DNA of 7,392 nt from Ruminococcaceae bacterium UBA6855 (GCA_002451755.1 DKDF01000037.1:10067-17458); one strand, 5' to 3'. Counted from the first letter of the stretch, positions 1-5,741 are shown. Made by a program: numbers and translations. Notes: generated by a model from the letters alone, not told the origin.

Positions 1-521
1 ACAGATTTAACAAATATGTTGAAAAATGTCATTTTTGTTCTATATTTCCATTAAAATTAACACTTTTTTGATTTTGGGGAATTAATTTTAAATTTTTGCG
101 GGTAAAAATTGCACAAAAAATCATGAGTTTTGGGAATAATAACACCTATTTATCATATTAATATTCGTTATAGAAATAAGTTGAGCCTTATTTGCTGATA
201 GTTAATAAAAATCAGGATTTTGAGGCTATATTTGTTTTACATAGCCGCTATATAAAAAGGCTTATATATATAATGTATAGTAATATGGCATCGCGGCAGT
301 GGTTTATCGGGGTAAAAAGGCAACACAGATAAGCAGGAGAACCGGCTTTGTGCCCCTATGCAGACTTCAAAAGCAGGCGAACGAAGTTCGCCGCTACGGT
401 CTGCAGAATAAATCTTTGCGAAAACTTCGTGCCGCCGTCGGCGGCAACGGTGCGTCGGGTCGCCGCGCACTACAAGGTGCATTTTCGTAAGACAGTGCCA
501 AAATTGAGCGAGGTGCGCTAA

Positions 522-561
522 CCCCTCAGTCGCTTCGCGACAGCTCCCCTGCAGGGGAGCC
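522..561. repeat. Dispersed palindromic repeat, copy 1
   Basis: The element starts CCCCTCAG, continues with a short hairpin (GTCGC/GCGAC around TTC, 529-541) and ends in the perfect 18-base palindrome GCTCCCCTGCAGGGGAGC (543-560) plus a C. The same start and end, with a different internal hairpin, recur at 3386-3432. Similarity between the copies appears to extend some 25 bases upstream (an AAAA-TTGAGC-like stretch and then TAA). The form resembles REP-like intergenic elements of gut Clostridia; that family link is from memory. Confidence 0.8.
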
Positions 562-638
562 TATGGCGGTGTGATTTTGTGCGGGCGTTGCGTGGCGGTT
601 GCAGGGGCAATAAATTTGTGCGAATTTCGCAAGCTGAA

Positions 639-683
639 CCCGCAGTCTCGGCTTCGCCAATCCGGTTTCCCTGCACGAAAGCC
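639..683. repeat. Possible degenerate copy of the palindromic repeat
   Basis: The stretch begins CCCGCAGTCTCGGC, close to the CCCCTCAGTCTCGGC start of the copy at 3386. It later contains TTTCCCTGCACG and ends AAAGCC, in the order of the palindrome of the intact copies, but self-complementarity is lost. It may be a decayed copy or chance resemblance. Confidence 0.4.
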
Positions 684-706
684 TGACAAGGCACGCGTTA
701 TACACA

Positions 707-746
707 AAAGCCAGCCGTAAAGCAATTACACTTTACAGCTGGCTTT
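707..746 (-). terminator. Rho-independent terminator of the spoVA operon
   Basis: Two 16-base arms (707-722 and 731-746) pair around an 8-base loop. The minus-strand transcript forms 16 consecutive pairs with one G-U wobble. The plus-strand transcript would have a C-A mismatch at that position (716/737), so the structure fits minus-strand use better. Four U residues follow the stem on the minus strand. It lies about 10 bases past the stop of the 54-codon ORF and closes the operon. A U-rich tract also follows on the other side, so some bidirectional activity is possible. Confidence 0.8.
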
Positions 747-756
747 CGCGGTTTTT

Positions 757-921
757 TCACTTTTTCTCCCTGCACGCGGCTATTATACTCAGCGCCGAGC
801 AGGCGGCTGCTGCTATCGCCGCGGCGGCGATAAGCTTTTTGATTATATCGAGCCACCGCATTGAGGTCAGCGCGCAGCTGACGAGCTTCAGGCTCTTTGA
901 AACACTCTGCACAGTATCCAT
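757..921 (-). CDS. Small hydrophobic protein, 54 aa, in the spoVA operon
   Basis: I do not recognise this protein. The ATG at 921-919 follows the spoVAD stop by 12 bases, and a GGGG-centred ribosome binding site (928-934) overlaps that stop codon with 6 bases to the ATG. The frame runs 54 codons to TGA at 757-759, just before the operon terminator, so it fills the last gene slot. The product has a polar, weakly amphipathic N-terminus (residues 1-25, including Met-Arg-Trp-Leu-Asp at 21-25), a Lys pair at 28-29, a very Ala/Ile-rich hydrophobic stretch (about 30-49) that should form one membrane helix, and a charged Arg-Glu-Lys-Lys tail. It has four Cys residues counting position 50. Context suggests expression in the forespore with SpoVAC and SpoVAD, and a place in the spore inner membrane. 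It does not resemble SpoVAEB, which is about twice as long with several membrane spans. Being real is supported by spacing and position; function is unknown. Confidence 0.72.
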   Translation of the reverse strand: MDTVQSVSKSLKLVSCALTSMRWLDIIKKLIAAAAIAAAACSALSIIAACREKK

Positions 922-933
922 TGCTATCCCCTT

Positions 934-1941
934 TCAGTTTGCCAGCAGGACTGCGTGGGCTATCGACGGCACTGTCTCGCCCTGGAGCGGTGAGACTGCC
1001 GAGAGCAGCGCTCCCGTTCCGACGAAGAGCACTTTATTGAGCCTGCCCGAACGCATCTCGCTGACAATATGCGAACAGACAACCGCCGCGCTGCATCCGC
1101 AGCCAGATCCGCCCGAGTTCACATCCTGCTCGTTGAGCCGATAGAGCATCAGTCCGCAGTCGTTGTGGCGGGTCGTGATATCGATATGCTCCTGTTTTCT
1201 CATCAGCTCGCGCAGGAGCGTTGAGCCGACATAGCCGAGATCGCCCGTCAGGATGAGGTCGAGATCCTCCGGCTGCGTTTTTGTATCCTGCAAGAATGCG
1301 GTTATCGTCGAGCACGCGGCGGGCGCCATAGCCGCGCCCATGTTGTTCGCATCCTTGACTCCGTAGTCGGTTATCCTGCCGAATGTGGCAGCTTCTATAT
1401 GCGGCGACGCGGACTTTCCTATCACGGCGCACCCCGCCGCCGTCGCCGTCCACTGGGCGGTCGGAGGACGCTGACCGCCGTATTCGAGCGGCGTGCGGAA
1501 CTGCTTCTCCGCCGAGCAGAAGTGCGACGAAGTTGCCGCGGCGGCTATACGCGCCGCACCCGAATCAACGCTCAACGCCGCCATTGCCAGCGACAGAGCC
1601 ATTGTCGAGCACGCGCCGTAAAGCCCGACAAACGGTATGCCGAGATCGCGCGCGCCGAACGCCGAACCGCTGCACTGGCTGAGCAAATCGCCCGCCATGA
1701 GCATATCTATATCGGCGGCGGTCATGCCGGATTTTTCAATAGCCTTCACCACGGCGCGGTGCTGAAACGCGCTCTCTGCCTTCTCCCATGTCTTTTCGCC
1801 GAATGTGCCGTCGGTTATAATTTCATCGAAGCTCCCGCCGAGAGGCCCGTCCCCTTCTTTACTGCCGACTATCGAAGCGGATGCGATTATCCCCGGACGG
1901 CTGCCGAATTTCAGCGTATATTTTCCAATTCTCTCTGCCAT
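934..1941 (-). CDS. spoVAD: Stage V sporulation protein AD (SpoVAD)
   Basis: SpoVAD is the peripheral, thiolase-fold subunit of the SpoVA channel. The family binds dipicolinic acid and helps move Ca-DPA into the developing spore and out again at germination. The 335-residue length is normal for the family. Visible hallmarks are the GLYGACST motif around residues 106-113, with Cys111 at the position of the thiolase nucleophile; the TSSHFCSAEKQFR-type segment at 137-149; the LTGDLGYVGS segment at 231-240; and a Gly/Cys-rich stretch (GGSGCGCSA, 277-285) near the C-terminus. The start is supported by GGGGTGA upstream, a ribosome binding site that overlaps the spoVAC stop codon. The gap to spoVAC is only 4 bases, so translation is probably coupled. 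The next ORF downstream is a 54-codon gene, not the usual spoVAE. Confidence 0.96.
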   Translation of the reverse strand: MAERIGKYTLKFGSRPGIIASASIVGSKEGDGPLGGSFDEIITDGTFGEKTWEKAESAFQHRAVVKAIEKSGMTAADIDMLMAGDLLSQCSGSAFGARDLGIPFVGLYGACSTMALSLAMAALSVDSGAARIAAAATSSHFCSAEKQFRTPLEYGGQRPPTAQWTATAAGCAVIGKSASPHIEAATFGRITDYGVKDANNMGAAMAPAACSTITAFLQDTKTQPEDLDLILTGDLGYVGSTLLRELMRKQEHIDITTRHNDCGLMLYRLNEQDVNSGGSGCGCSAAVVCSHIVSEMRSGRLNKVLFVGTGALLSAVSPLQGETVPSIAHAVLLAN

Positions 1942-1945
1942 CGGT

Positions 1946-2395
1946 TCACCCCATTATCCTGAGCGCGATATAATAAATCACGCCGTAGACGACCGCCGCG
2001 GCACTGCCATAGACTATGACGGGGCCGGCGACCTTGAACATATTCGCGCCCGTGCCGAGAATCCTGCCCTCGCTCTGGAACTCCATCGCGGGCGAAACAA
2101 CTGCATTTGCAAAGCCGGTTATCGGCACGAGCGTACCGGCGCCCGCATGGCGGGCTATTTTATCGAACACGCCGAGAGCGGTCAGCACGGCAGCAATGAC
2201 GATAAGAGTACACGGCACGAGACTCGACACCGTCTTTTCATCCGCGCCGAGCGACTCATAGAGCATCGAAAAGCCCTCGCCTATTGCGCAGATGAGCCCA
2301 CCTATCAAAAAAGCTTTCAGCAGGTTCATCAGCTTCGGGCTCGGCGGCGAGGCGCGCTTCGTCATTTTTTCATATTCTTTTCCGGACAGCGACAT
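1946..2395 (-). CDS. spoVAC: Stage V sporulation protein AC (SpoVAC)
   Basis: SpoVAC is an integral membrane component of the SpoVA complex; in Bacillus subtilis it behaves as a mechanosensitive channel that releases Ca-DPA in germination. The 149-residue product has a polar N-terminus (1-22), then KAFLIGGLICAIGE (27-40), the loop DKIARHAGAGTLVPITGFAN (78-97) and the MEFQSEGRILG segment (104-114) before the last membrane region. All of these are recognisable in B. subtilis SpoVAC. The start at 2395 is chosen because AAGGGAG lies 8 bases upstream and the length then matches the family; the frame stays open to 2809 but that extension is antisense to the neighbouring ABC gene. It is the first gene of the operon. 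A sigma-G promoter would be expected upstream, but I see only a weak match. Confidence 0.96.
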   Translation of the reverse strand: MSLSGKEYEKMTKRASPPSPKLMNLLKAFLIGGLICAIGEGFSMLYESLGADEKTVSSLVPCTLIVIAAVLTALGVFDKIARHAGAGTLVPITGFANAVVSPAMEFQSEGRILGTGANMFKVAGPVIVYGSAAAVVYGVIYYIALRIMG

Positions 2396-2473
2396 ACTTT
2401 CATCTCCCTTGCGTCTATTTTCTGCACGCGCGAAAGAAATATACCGCCGCGAAAATAATTTACAAATGTTGAC

Positions 2474-2503
2474 TTGACTTGATGAACAACATCGCGATAA
2501 AAT
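2474..2503 (+). promoter_or_regulatory. Sigma-A promoter of the ABC ATPase gene
   Basis: A -35 box TTGACT (2474-2479) and a -10 box TAAAAT (2498-2503) are separated by 18 bases. The ATG of the ABC gene follows 27 bases after the -10 box. A second TTGACT overlaps just upstream (2469-2474), but its spacing of 23 is too long. Confidence 0.7.
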
Positions 2504-2530
2504 TATAAAAAACACTTGAGGAGCTTTGCA

Positions 2531-3223
2531 ATGGCGCATCTTATCGAAGTCAAGGACGCATATAAAATATACAATCCCGGAGAAAATGAAGTTCACGCGC
2601 TCGACGGCGTTTCGCTGACCGTTGACCGCGGAGAATTTCTGATGATCGTCGGTCACTCCGGCTCGGGCAAATCTACGCTGATGAACATGCTCGGTCTGCT
2701 CGACATCTGCACGAGCGGCGAATATCTCATCGACGGCAAGGATGTTTCTAACCTGTCGGACGACGAGCTTTCGGAGATACGCAACAAAGAAATCGGATTT
2801 ATATTCCAAGGCTTTAATCTGATCCCGAGCCTCACGGCAAAGGGAAATGTTGAACTGCCGCTGATATACAGAGGAGTAAAAAAAGAAGAGCGCGAGAAGC
2901 TATCGGTCGACGCACTGCGCCGGGTCGGGCTCGAAAAGCGCATGAATCACCTGCCCTCGCAGATGTCGGGCGGTCAGCAGCAGAGAGTCGCAATAGCCCG
3001 AGCAGTTGCCGCACGCCCGCCGATAATCCTCGCGGACGAACCGACCGGCAACCTCGACTCACACTCCGGCAAAGAGGTCATGAAGATACTCCACGAGCTC
3101 AACGACGAGGGGCGCACGATAATCCTCATCACCCACGACAACGAAATTGCCGAAGAGGGAACGCGCGTTGTCAGGATATCCGACGGCAGGATAATCGAGG
3201 ACAGACCGAGCAACAGAGTATAA
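2531..3223 (+). CDS. ABC transporter ATP-binding protein, LolD/MacB type
   Basis: This is the ATPase subunit of an ABC system of the LolD/MacB/FtsE-like group. Such ATPases usually power FtsX/MacB-type permeases involved in peptide or antibiotic efflux, lipoprotein handling or cell-wall control. In the 230-residue protein I see Walker A GHSGSGKST (41-49), the Q-loop IFQGFNL (91-97), the signature MSGGQQQRVAIARA (145-158), Walker B IILADE with catalytic Glu170, the D-loop GNLD (173-176) and the switch His202 in LITHD. All catalytic residues are intact. ATG at 2531 is preferred over an in-frame TTG at 2516, because GAGGAG (2518-2523) lies between them with 7 bases to the ATG. The gene has its own promoter and ends about 20 bases before a strong terminator. 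No permease gene is adjacent, so the substrate cannot be inferred; its partner must be encoded elsewhere or be lost. Confidence 0.95.
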   Translation: MAHLIEVKDAYKIYNPGENEVHALDGVSLTVDRGEFLMIVGHSGSGKSTLMNMLGLLDICTSGEYLIDGKDVSNLSDDELSEIRNKEIGFIFQGFNLIPSLTAKGNVELPLIYRGVKKEEREKLSVDALRRVGLEKRMNHLPSQMSGGQQQRVAIARAVAARPPIILADEPTGNLDSHSGKEVMKILHELNDEGRTIILITHDNEIAEEGTRVVRISDGRIIEDRPSNRV

Positions 3224-3244
3224 AAATTCAGCAATAATTATAAG

Positions 3245-3278
3245 AAAAAATCCTATCCGCTATTGGATAGGATTTTTT
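3245..3278 (+). terminator. Rho-independent terminator after the ABC gene
   Basis: A perfect 14-base inverted repeat (3245-3258 and 3265-3278) has a 6-base loop. The GC-containing core TCCTATCC/GGATAGGA is flanked by A6 and T6, so it can terminate transcripts from either strand. It starts 21 bases after the ABC stop codon. Confidence 0.92.
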
Positions 3279-3385
3279 GTTGTGTGGGAGATGTTGATAA
3301 ATTGGATGTTGCAGATATAAATGTGGTGATAGCCGGCCGCGGAAATATTGCAATTCATCACAAAACTTTGAGCAAAGTTAAATAG

Positions 3386-3432
3386 CCCCTCAGTCTCGGC
3401 TAACGCCGAGCCAGCTCCCCTGCAGGGGAGCC
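3386..3432. repeat. Dispersed palindromic repeat, copy 2
   Basis: This copy has the same CCCCTCAGTC start and the same 18-base GCTCCCCTGCAGGGGAGC palindrome (3414-3431) as the copy at 522-561, but its internal hairpin is different: CTCGGC/GCCGAG around TAAC (3395-3410). A further perfect inverted repeat, AACTTTG/CAAAGTT (3364-3379), sits just upstream. The element lies in the gap between two convergent genes, between their terminators. Confidence 0.82.
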
Positions 3433-3465
3433 TTAAATAAAGCGCCATCGCGCCATTTGGGCATG

Positions 3466-3494
3466 AAAAAAGGACTGTCCGTTCAGACAGCCCT
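3466..3494 (-). terminator. Rho-independent terminator of the G5/3D protein gene
   Basis: Arms at 3471-3479 and 3486-3494 form a 9-base stem with one G-U pair on the minus strand, around a 6-base loop, followed on the minus strand by six U residues. It begins 13 bases after the stop codon at 3508-3510. The other side carries TTTTTT as well, so it may also stop plus-strand transcripts. Confidence 0.88.
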
Positions 3495-3507
3495 GATTTT
3501 TTATTCA

Positions 3508-4776
3508 TCAGAGAACGTAGATGCGCACGCCTCTGTAGCCCCATGCACAGCACTCCTCATATGTGTTCATATAGAGGTCGACGGTGCAGGTGTTCGCCTT
3601 TGCAAATCCGCCGGTGTCTGCCGCTATGCAGTAGCCGTAGACGAACTTGCCGTCAAGCGAGACGATATAAAGCTCGGTTCCGTAAGGGAACTGCTTGGGA
3701 TTGACCGCGATGTGTCCGGGCATTGCCTTGCGGCCCGATGCCGTTCCGCCGCCGCCGTAATAAGCGGTCGCGGTGCCGTCAACTATCCTCTTGTAGTTCT
3801 TGGGCACGCCGTTTGAATCAAGCTGAACGCGCGCGGGAACTTTGAGCTCGGATATCGGCGTACGAGTCTTGAGCTTGATATTCTTGACGCGCTTGACTCT
3901 GCCCTTGAGGATGACCTCGGTCACCATCTGCTTGGTTATTTCTTCGTTGACGGTCTCGGAAGAGTCGAGGTCGCCGTTGACATATTTGTCTTTATAGGTG
4001 ACTATCTTCTCGCCGTCCACGCCCTCAACGGAGACCTTTGTCTGGTCAACATAGAGGTCGGGGCTTCTCTTTGTGACTGTGTCGAACGGGATCTTGACGG
4101 TCTCGGTGCGCTCTTTGTACTCAACACGCAGGACATTTATCTCCATGCCGTTGGTGAGCTCCGTATCGAGCGCAGGATCGGTCTCGTCATTCTCGCCGAG
4201 TGTGATGCCTGCGCGGGCGACTGCATCTTTGACAGTGCCGGAGGCTATCTGGACATCGTTTGATTTTCCGTCCGCTATAACAGTGACGCCGAACGAACGC
4301 TTGATTTCAAGTGTCTTGTCGCTGCTGACGAACTCATCGTCGGCGAGGTTTATCTCGTCGAACTTGCCGAGAGCCATGTTGTGCTTCTCGAGCATCTGAG
4401 CCGCAGGACCGGCTCCGTTGAGGAAGTGCTCCTCGCCGTTGTCGATAACTCTGATGACCTGCGCACGAAGGACGGTCACTGTGCAGTTCTCGCCGACTTC
4501 AAAAGAAGAGGTGTCGAGATAATCATATTTGCCGAGTGACAGGGCGTCCGCGTTATCCTCAACAAATTTTTCAACTGAGTCTGCGCGGGTCGAAACTGTG
4601 TAGGCCTTTTTGCCTGCCTCGTTTACGGTGACCTTATAAGTCGCCGCAGCCGCGAATGCCGTTATCGTCACAACAGAGACGATAACCACAAGGGCTGAAA
4701 CCGTTGCCAGAACTTTGCGTTTTGACATATTTCTCACGGGCAGTTTTGCAAAGAAAGCCTTGATATGCTCTAACAT
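3508..4776 (-). CDS. Cell-wall protein with DUF348-like, G5 and 3D domains
   Basis: The 422-residue protein belongs with the YabE/RpfB-like cell-wall proteins of Firmicutes. It has a short cytoplasmic start rich in Lys/Arg, one hydrophobic segment (about 22-45) acting as signal anchor, two DUF348-like (ubiquitin-like) repeats (about 47-108 and 162-217), a G5 domain (about 217-291) and a C-terminal 3D domain (about 334-422). The 3D domain shows GTATAYYGGGGTASG (334-348), PYGTELYIVS (364-373), ADTGG (386-390), VDLYMNT (399-405) and the terminal RGVRIYVL. It is thought to be a peptidoglycan-cleaving or remodelling enzyme at the cell surface. Of the three Asp residues that name the domain, Asp387 and Asp400 are present, while the first is Asn359 (AVNPKQ). 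ATG 4776 is chosen because AAAGGAG (4786-4792) lies 9 bases upstream and the promoter lies between it and the more distal in-frame ATG at 4911. It is a single-gene unit. Confidence 0.93.
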   Translation of the reverse strand: MLEHIKAFFAKLPVRNMSKRKVLATVSALVVIVSVVTITAFAAAATYKVTVNEAGKKAYTVSTRADSVEKFVEDNADALSLGKYDYLDTSSFEVGENCTVTVLRAQVIRVIDNGEEHFLNGAGPAAQMLEKHNMALGKFDEINLADDEFVSSDKTLEIKRSFGVTVIADGKSNDVQIASGTVKDAVARAGITLGENDETDPALDTELTNGMEINVLRVEYKERTETVKIPFDTVTKRSPDLYVDQTKVSVEGVDGEKIVTYKDKYVNGDLDSSETVNEEITKQMVTEVILKGRVKRVKNIKLKTRTPISELKVPARVQLDSNGVPKNYKRIVDGTATAYYGGGGTASGRKAMPGHIAVNPKQFPYGTELYIVSLDGKFVYGYCIAADTGGFAKANTCTVDLYMNTYEECCAWGYRGVRIYVL

Positions 4777-4824
4777 CAGGTAAAACTCCTTTGTTCTTTG
4801 CTTTGGGTTCCGTGGGTGTGCTGA

Positions 4825-4841
4825 GCCGTTTTTGAAACGAC
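4825..4841 (-). other. Hairpin at the 5' end of the G5/3D mRNA
   Basis: GTCGTTT and AAACGGC pair around a CAA loop (7 pairs, one G-U), right at the expected transcription start of the G5/3D gene. A 5'-terminal stem of this kind can protect an mRNA from decay; that role is inferred. Confidence 0.4.
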
Positions 4842-4848
4842 TCCTGCT

Positions 4849-4877
4849 ATTATATTGACACAATCGGCATTTGTCAA
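4849..4877 (-). promoter_or_regulatory. Consensus sigma-A promoter of the G5/3D gene
   Basis: On the minus strand a perfect -35 box TTGACA (4877-4872) and a perfect -10 box TATAAT (4854-4849) are 17 bases apart. The expected start near 4842 gives a leader of about 65 bases. The -35 box is also the left arm of an inverted repeat whose right arm, TGTCAA, touches the -10 box, which could be an operator. Confidence 0.92.
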
Positions 4878-5405
4878 ATTTTTTGAGGCTCTCATTTTGT
4901 GCAGTTTGCACAAGAGCGTACTTGCAAATTAAATACGATAACGCTCAAAGTGTGGCACTGACCCTTGAAACCGCCCGTTAAAATGGGAAAAAATGGCTAA
5001 ACTTTTGTGAAAAGTCCAAAAAGTTACAAATGGTTACAAATCAATGAAAATCCGTAACAAATTTGACTCTTTGATGTTTTCAAAGAATCATTTTCAAACC
5101 TCGCCGACCTATTTCACCGCGCATCAAACTATACCGGCAAAGAAAAATAAACAAGATGTGTAAACCTCTCCGCTTTACATAAATTTACCTGCAAAAAAGG
5201 CTGAAAAAGTGTAAAGTAAAACACTTTACACTTTCTGATAATTACCCGCCGCCGTACCGTCACATCCTCTGGGCTTTCAGCTTGCATTTTTCGACGGATT
5301 TCTTGCCCGAAAATGCCCTATATATAAAAGGTATACAGAATGTCTTGTTAAGCGTGCATTATTACGCATATCGAAGCAATATATAAGTGATTTTAAGTGT
5401 TGAAT
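4878..5405. other. Long non-coding region between the G5/3D promoter and rpmA
   Basis: No gene with a ribosome binding site is visible in about 530 bases. The region holds two direct GTTACAAAT repeats ten bases apart (5023-5031, 5033-5041), a related CGTAACAAAT (5053-5062), small hairpins (CTTTGA/TCAAAG, 5069-5085) and, further right, a larger inverted repeat (5206-5234) and a structured segment listed as a possible small RNA. The genes usually found after rpmA (obgE and others) are absent. Confidence 0.65.
5206..5316 (-). ncRNA. Possible small RNA (speculative)
   Basis: On the minus strand, TTAACA (5351-5346) and TTTATA (5328-5323) are 17 bases apart and could form a promoter with a start near 5316. 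The transcript would open with a hairpin (GCATTTTCG, 5316-5308, pairing with CGAAAAATGC, 5293-5284, one bulge). It would end at a perfect 11-base stem (5234-5224 and 5216-5206, 7-base loop) whose last bases run into TTTTT. That gives a transcript of about 110 bases. I recognise no known RNA family in it. The promoter is only a moderate match and the terminal stem is AT-rich. Confidence 0.25.
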
Positions 5406-5435
5406 AAAAAAACAGCTCCGCCGAAGCGAAGCTGT
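5406..5435 (-). terminator. Rho-independent terminator after rpmA
   Basis: Arms at 5412-5421 and 5426-5435 form a 10-base stem (one G-U on the minus strand) closed by a C(UUCG)G tetraloop, one of the most stable loops known. A run of U residues follows on the minus strand. It starts 21 bases after the rpmA stop and shows that the operon ends with rpmA. Confidence 0.93.
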
Positions 5436-5456
5436 AATTTTAAAAATTCGGGCAGA

Positions 5457-5741
5457 TTACTGCTCGACAGCGTAAACGCTGACTTTCTTGCGATCCTTGC
5501 CCATTCTCTCGAACTTGACGTTGCCGTCGACGAGAGCGAAGAGGGTGTCATCAGAACCCTTGCCGACGTTGTTGCCGGGATGGATGTGGGTTCCGCGCTG
5601 TCTGACAAGGACATTGCCTGCGAGAACGAACTGACCGTCGCCTCTCTTGACGCCGAGTCTCTTGGACTCAGAATCACGGCCGTTCTTTGTAGAACCCATA
5701 CCTTTTTTATGAGCGAACAACTGAAGGTTCATTTTCATCAT
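5457..5741 (-). CDS. rpmA: 50S ribosomal protein L27
   Basis: L27 sits at the peptidyl-transferase region of the 50S subunit. The 94-residue protein starts with the Firmicutes extension MNLQLF (residues 4-9), followed by AHKKG, so Prp should cut after Phe9 to expose Ala10, the mature N-terminus that reaches toward the P-site tRNA. The family core is clear: STKNGRDSESKRLG (17-30), GQFVLAGNVLVRQRGT (36-51), HPGNNVGKGSDDTLFA (54-69). AGGAGG (5750-5755) stands 8 bases before the ATG at 5741; a second ATG follows at once and could be used instead. It is the last gene of rplU-prp-rpmA. Its codon use differs sharply from rplU and prp: by hand count its ten Val codons are 8 GTC and 2 GTT, while the 16 of rplU are 9 GTA, 5 GTT and 2 GTG. 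Confidence 0.98.
   Translation of the reverse strand: MMKMNLQLFAHKKGMGSTKNGRDSESKRLGVKRGDGQFVLAGNVLVRQRGTHIHPGNNVGKGSDDTLFALVDGNVKFERMGKDRKKVSVYAVEQ

Larger units (their letters stand above)
1..706. other. Non-coding region, AT-rich then palindrome-rich
   Basis: I find no convincing gene here. The first 300 bases or so are strongly AT-rich with many stops in all frames, and no ribosome binding site was found. The stretch from about 300 to 700 is much more GC-rich and carries short perfect hairpins: GGCGAAC/GTTCGCC at 376-392, GCCGCC/GGCGGC at 431-445, and TGCGAA/TTCGCA at 619-631. It also holds one intact and one degenerate copy of a dispersed palindromic repeat, listed separately. Open frames of 81 codons (237-482, minus) and 63 codons (299-490, plus) overlap each other, lack ribosome binding sites, and are rich in Arg and Cys, as random translation of GC-rich palindromes would be. 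Confidence 0.7.

Noticed and set aside
237..482. Open frame of 81 codons on the minus strand, and one of 63 codons on the plus strand at 299-490
   Set aside because: They overlap each other, have no ribosome binding site, and their sequences look like translated GC-rich palindromes; no family resemblance.
1383..1962. Long plus-strand open frames (1383-1682, 1399-1962) and a minus-strand frame at 1034-1453
   Set aside because: They lie on spoVAD, a clear family member. GC-rich codon use creates long frames in the other registers; the products are rich in Arg and Pro and resemble nothing.
2420..2465. Sigma-G-type promoter for spoVAC on the minus strand
   Set aside because: A TGTAAA-like -35 and a TATATT-like -10 exist with 15 bases between, but the match to sigma-G consensus and spacing is too weak to call.
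2516..2530. TTG start for the ABC ATPase at 2516
   Set aside because: The TTG overlaps the GAGGAG ribosome binding site that serves the ATG at 2531.
2396..2809. N-terminal extension of SpoVAC up to an ATG at 2809
   Set aside because: It would be antisense to the ABC gene and cross its promoter. The ATG at 2395 has a good ribosome binding site and gives the family length.
4777..4842. c-di-AMP (ydaO) riboswitch in front of the G5/3D gene, as found before many related cell-wall genes
   Set aside because: The leader is only about 65 bases and none of the conserved riboswitch segments is visible.
4777..4911. Upstream start for the G5/3D protein at 4911
   Set aside because: The consensus promoter (4849-4877) lies inside this extension, and the added residues precede a proper signal anchor; ATG 4776 has its own ribosome binding site.
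5023..5062. CRISPR-like direct repeats
   Set aside because: Only two nine-base exact copies with a one-base gap; too short and too close for an array.
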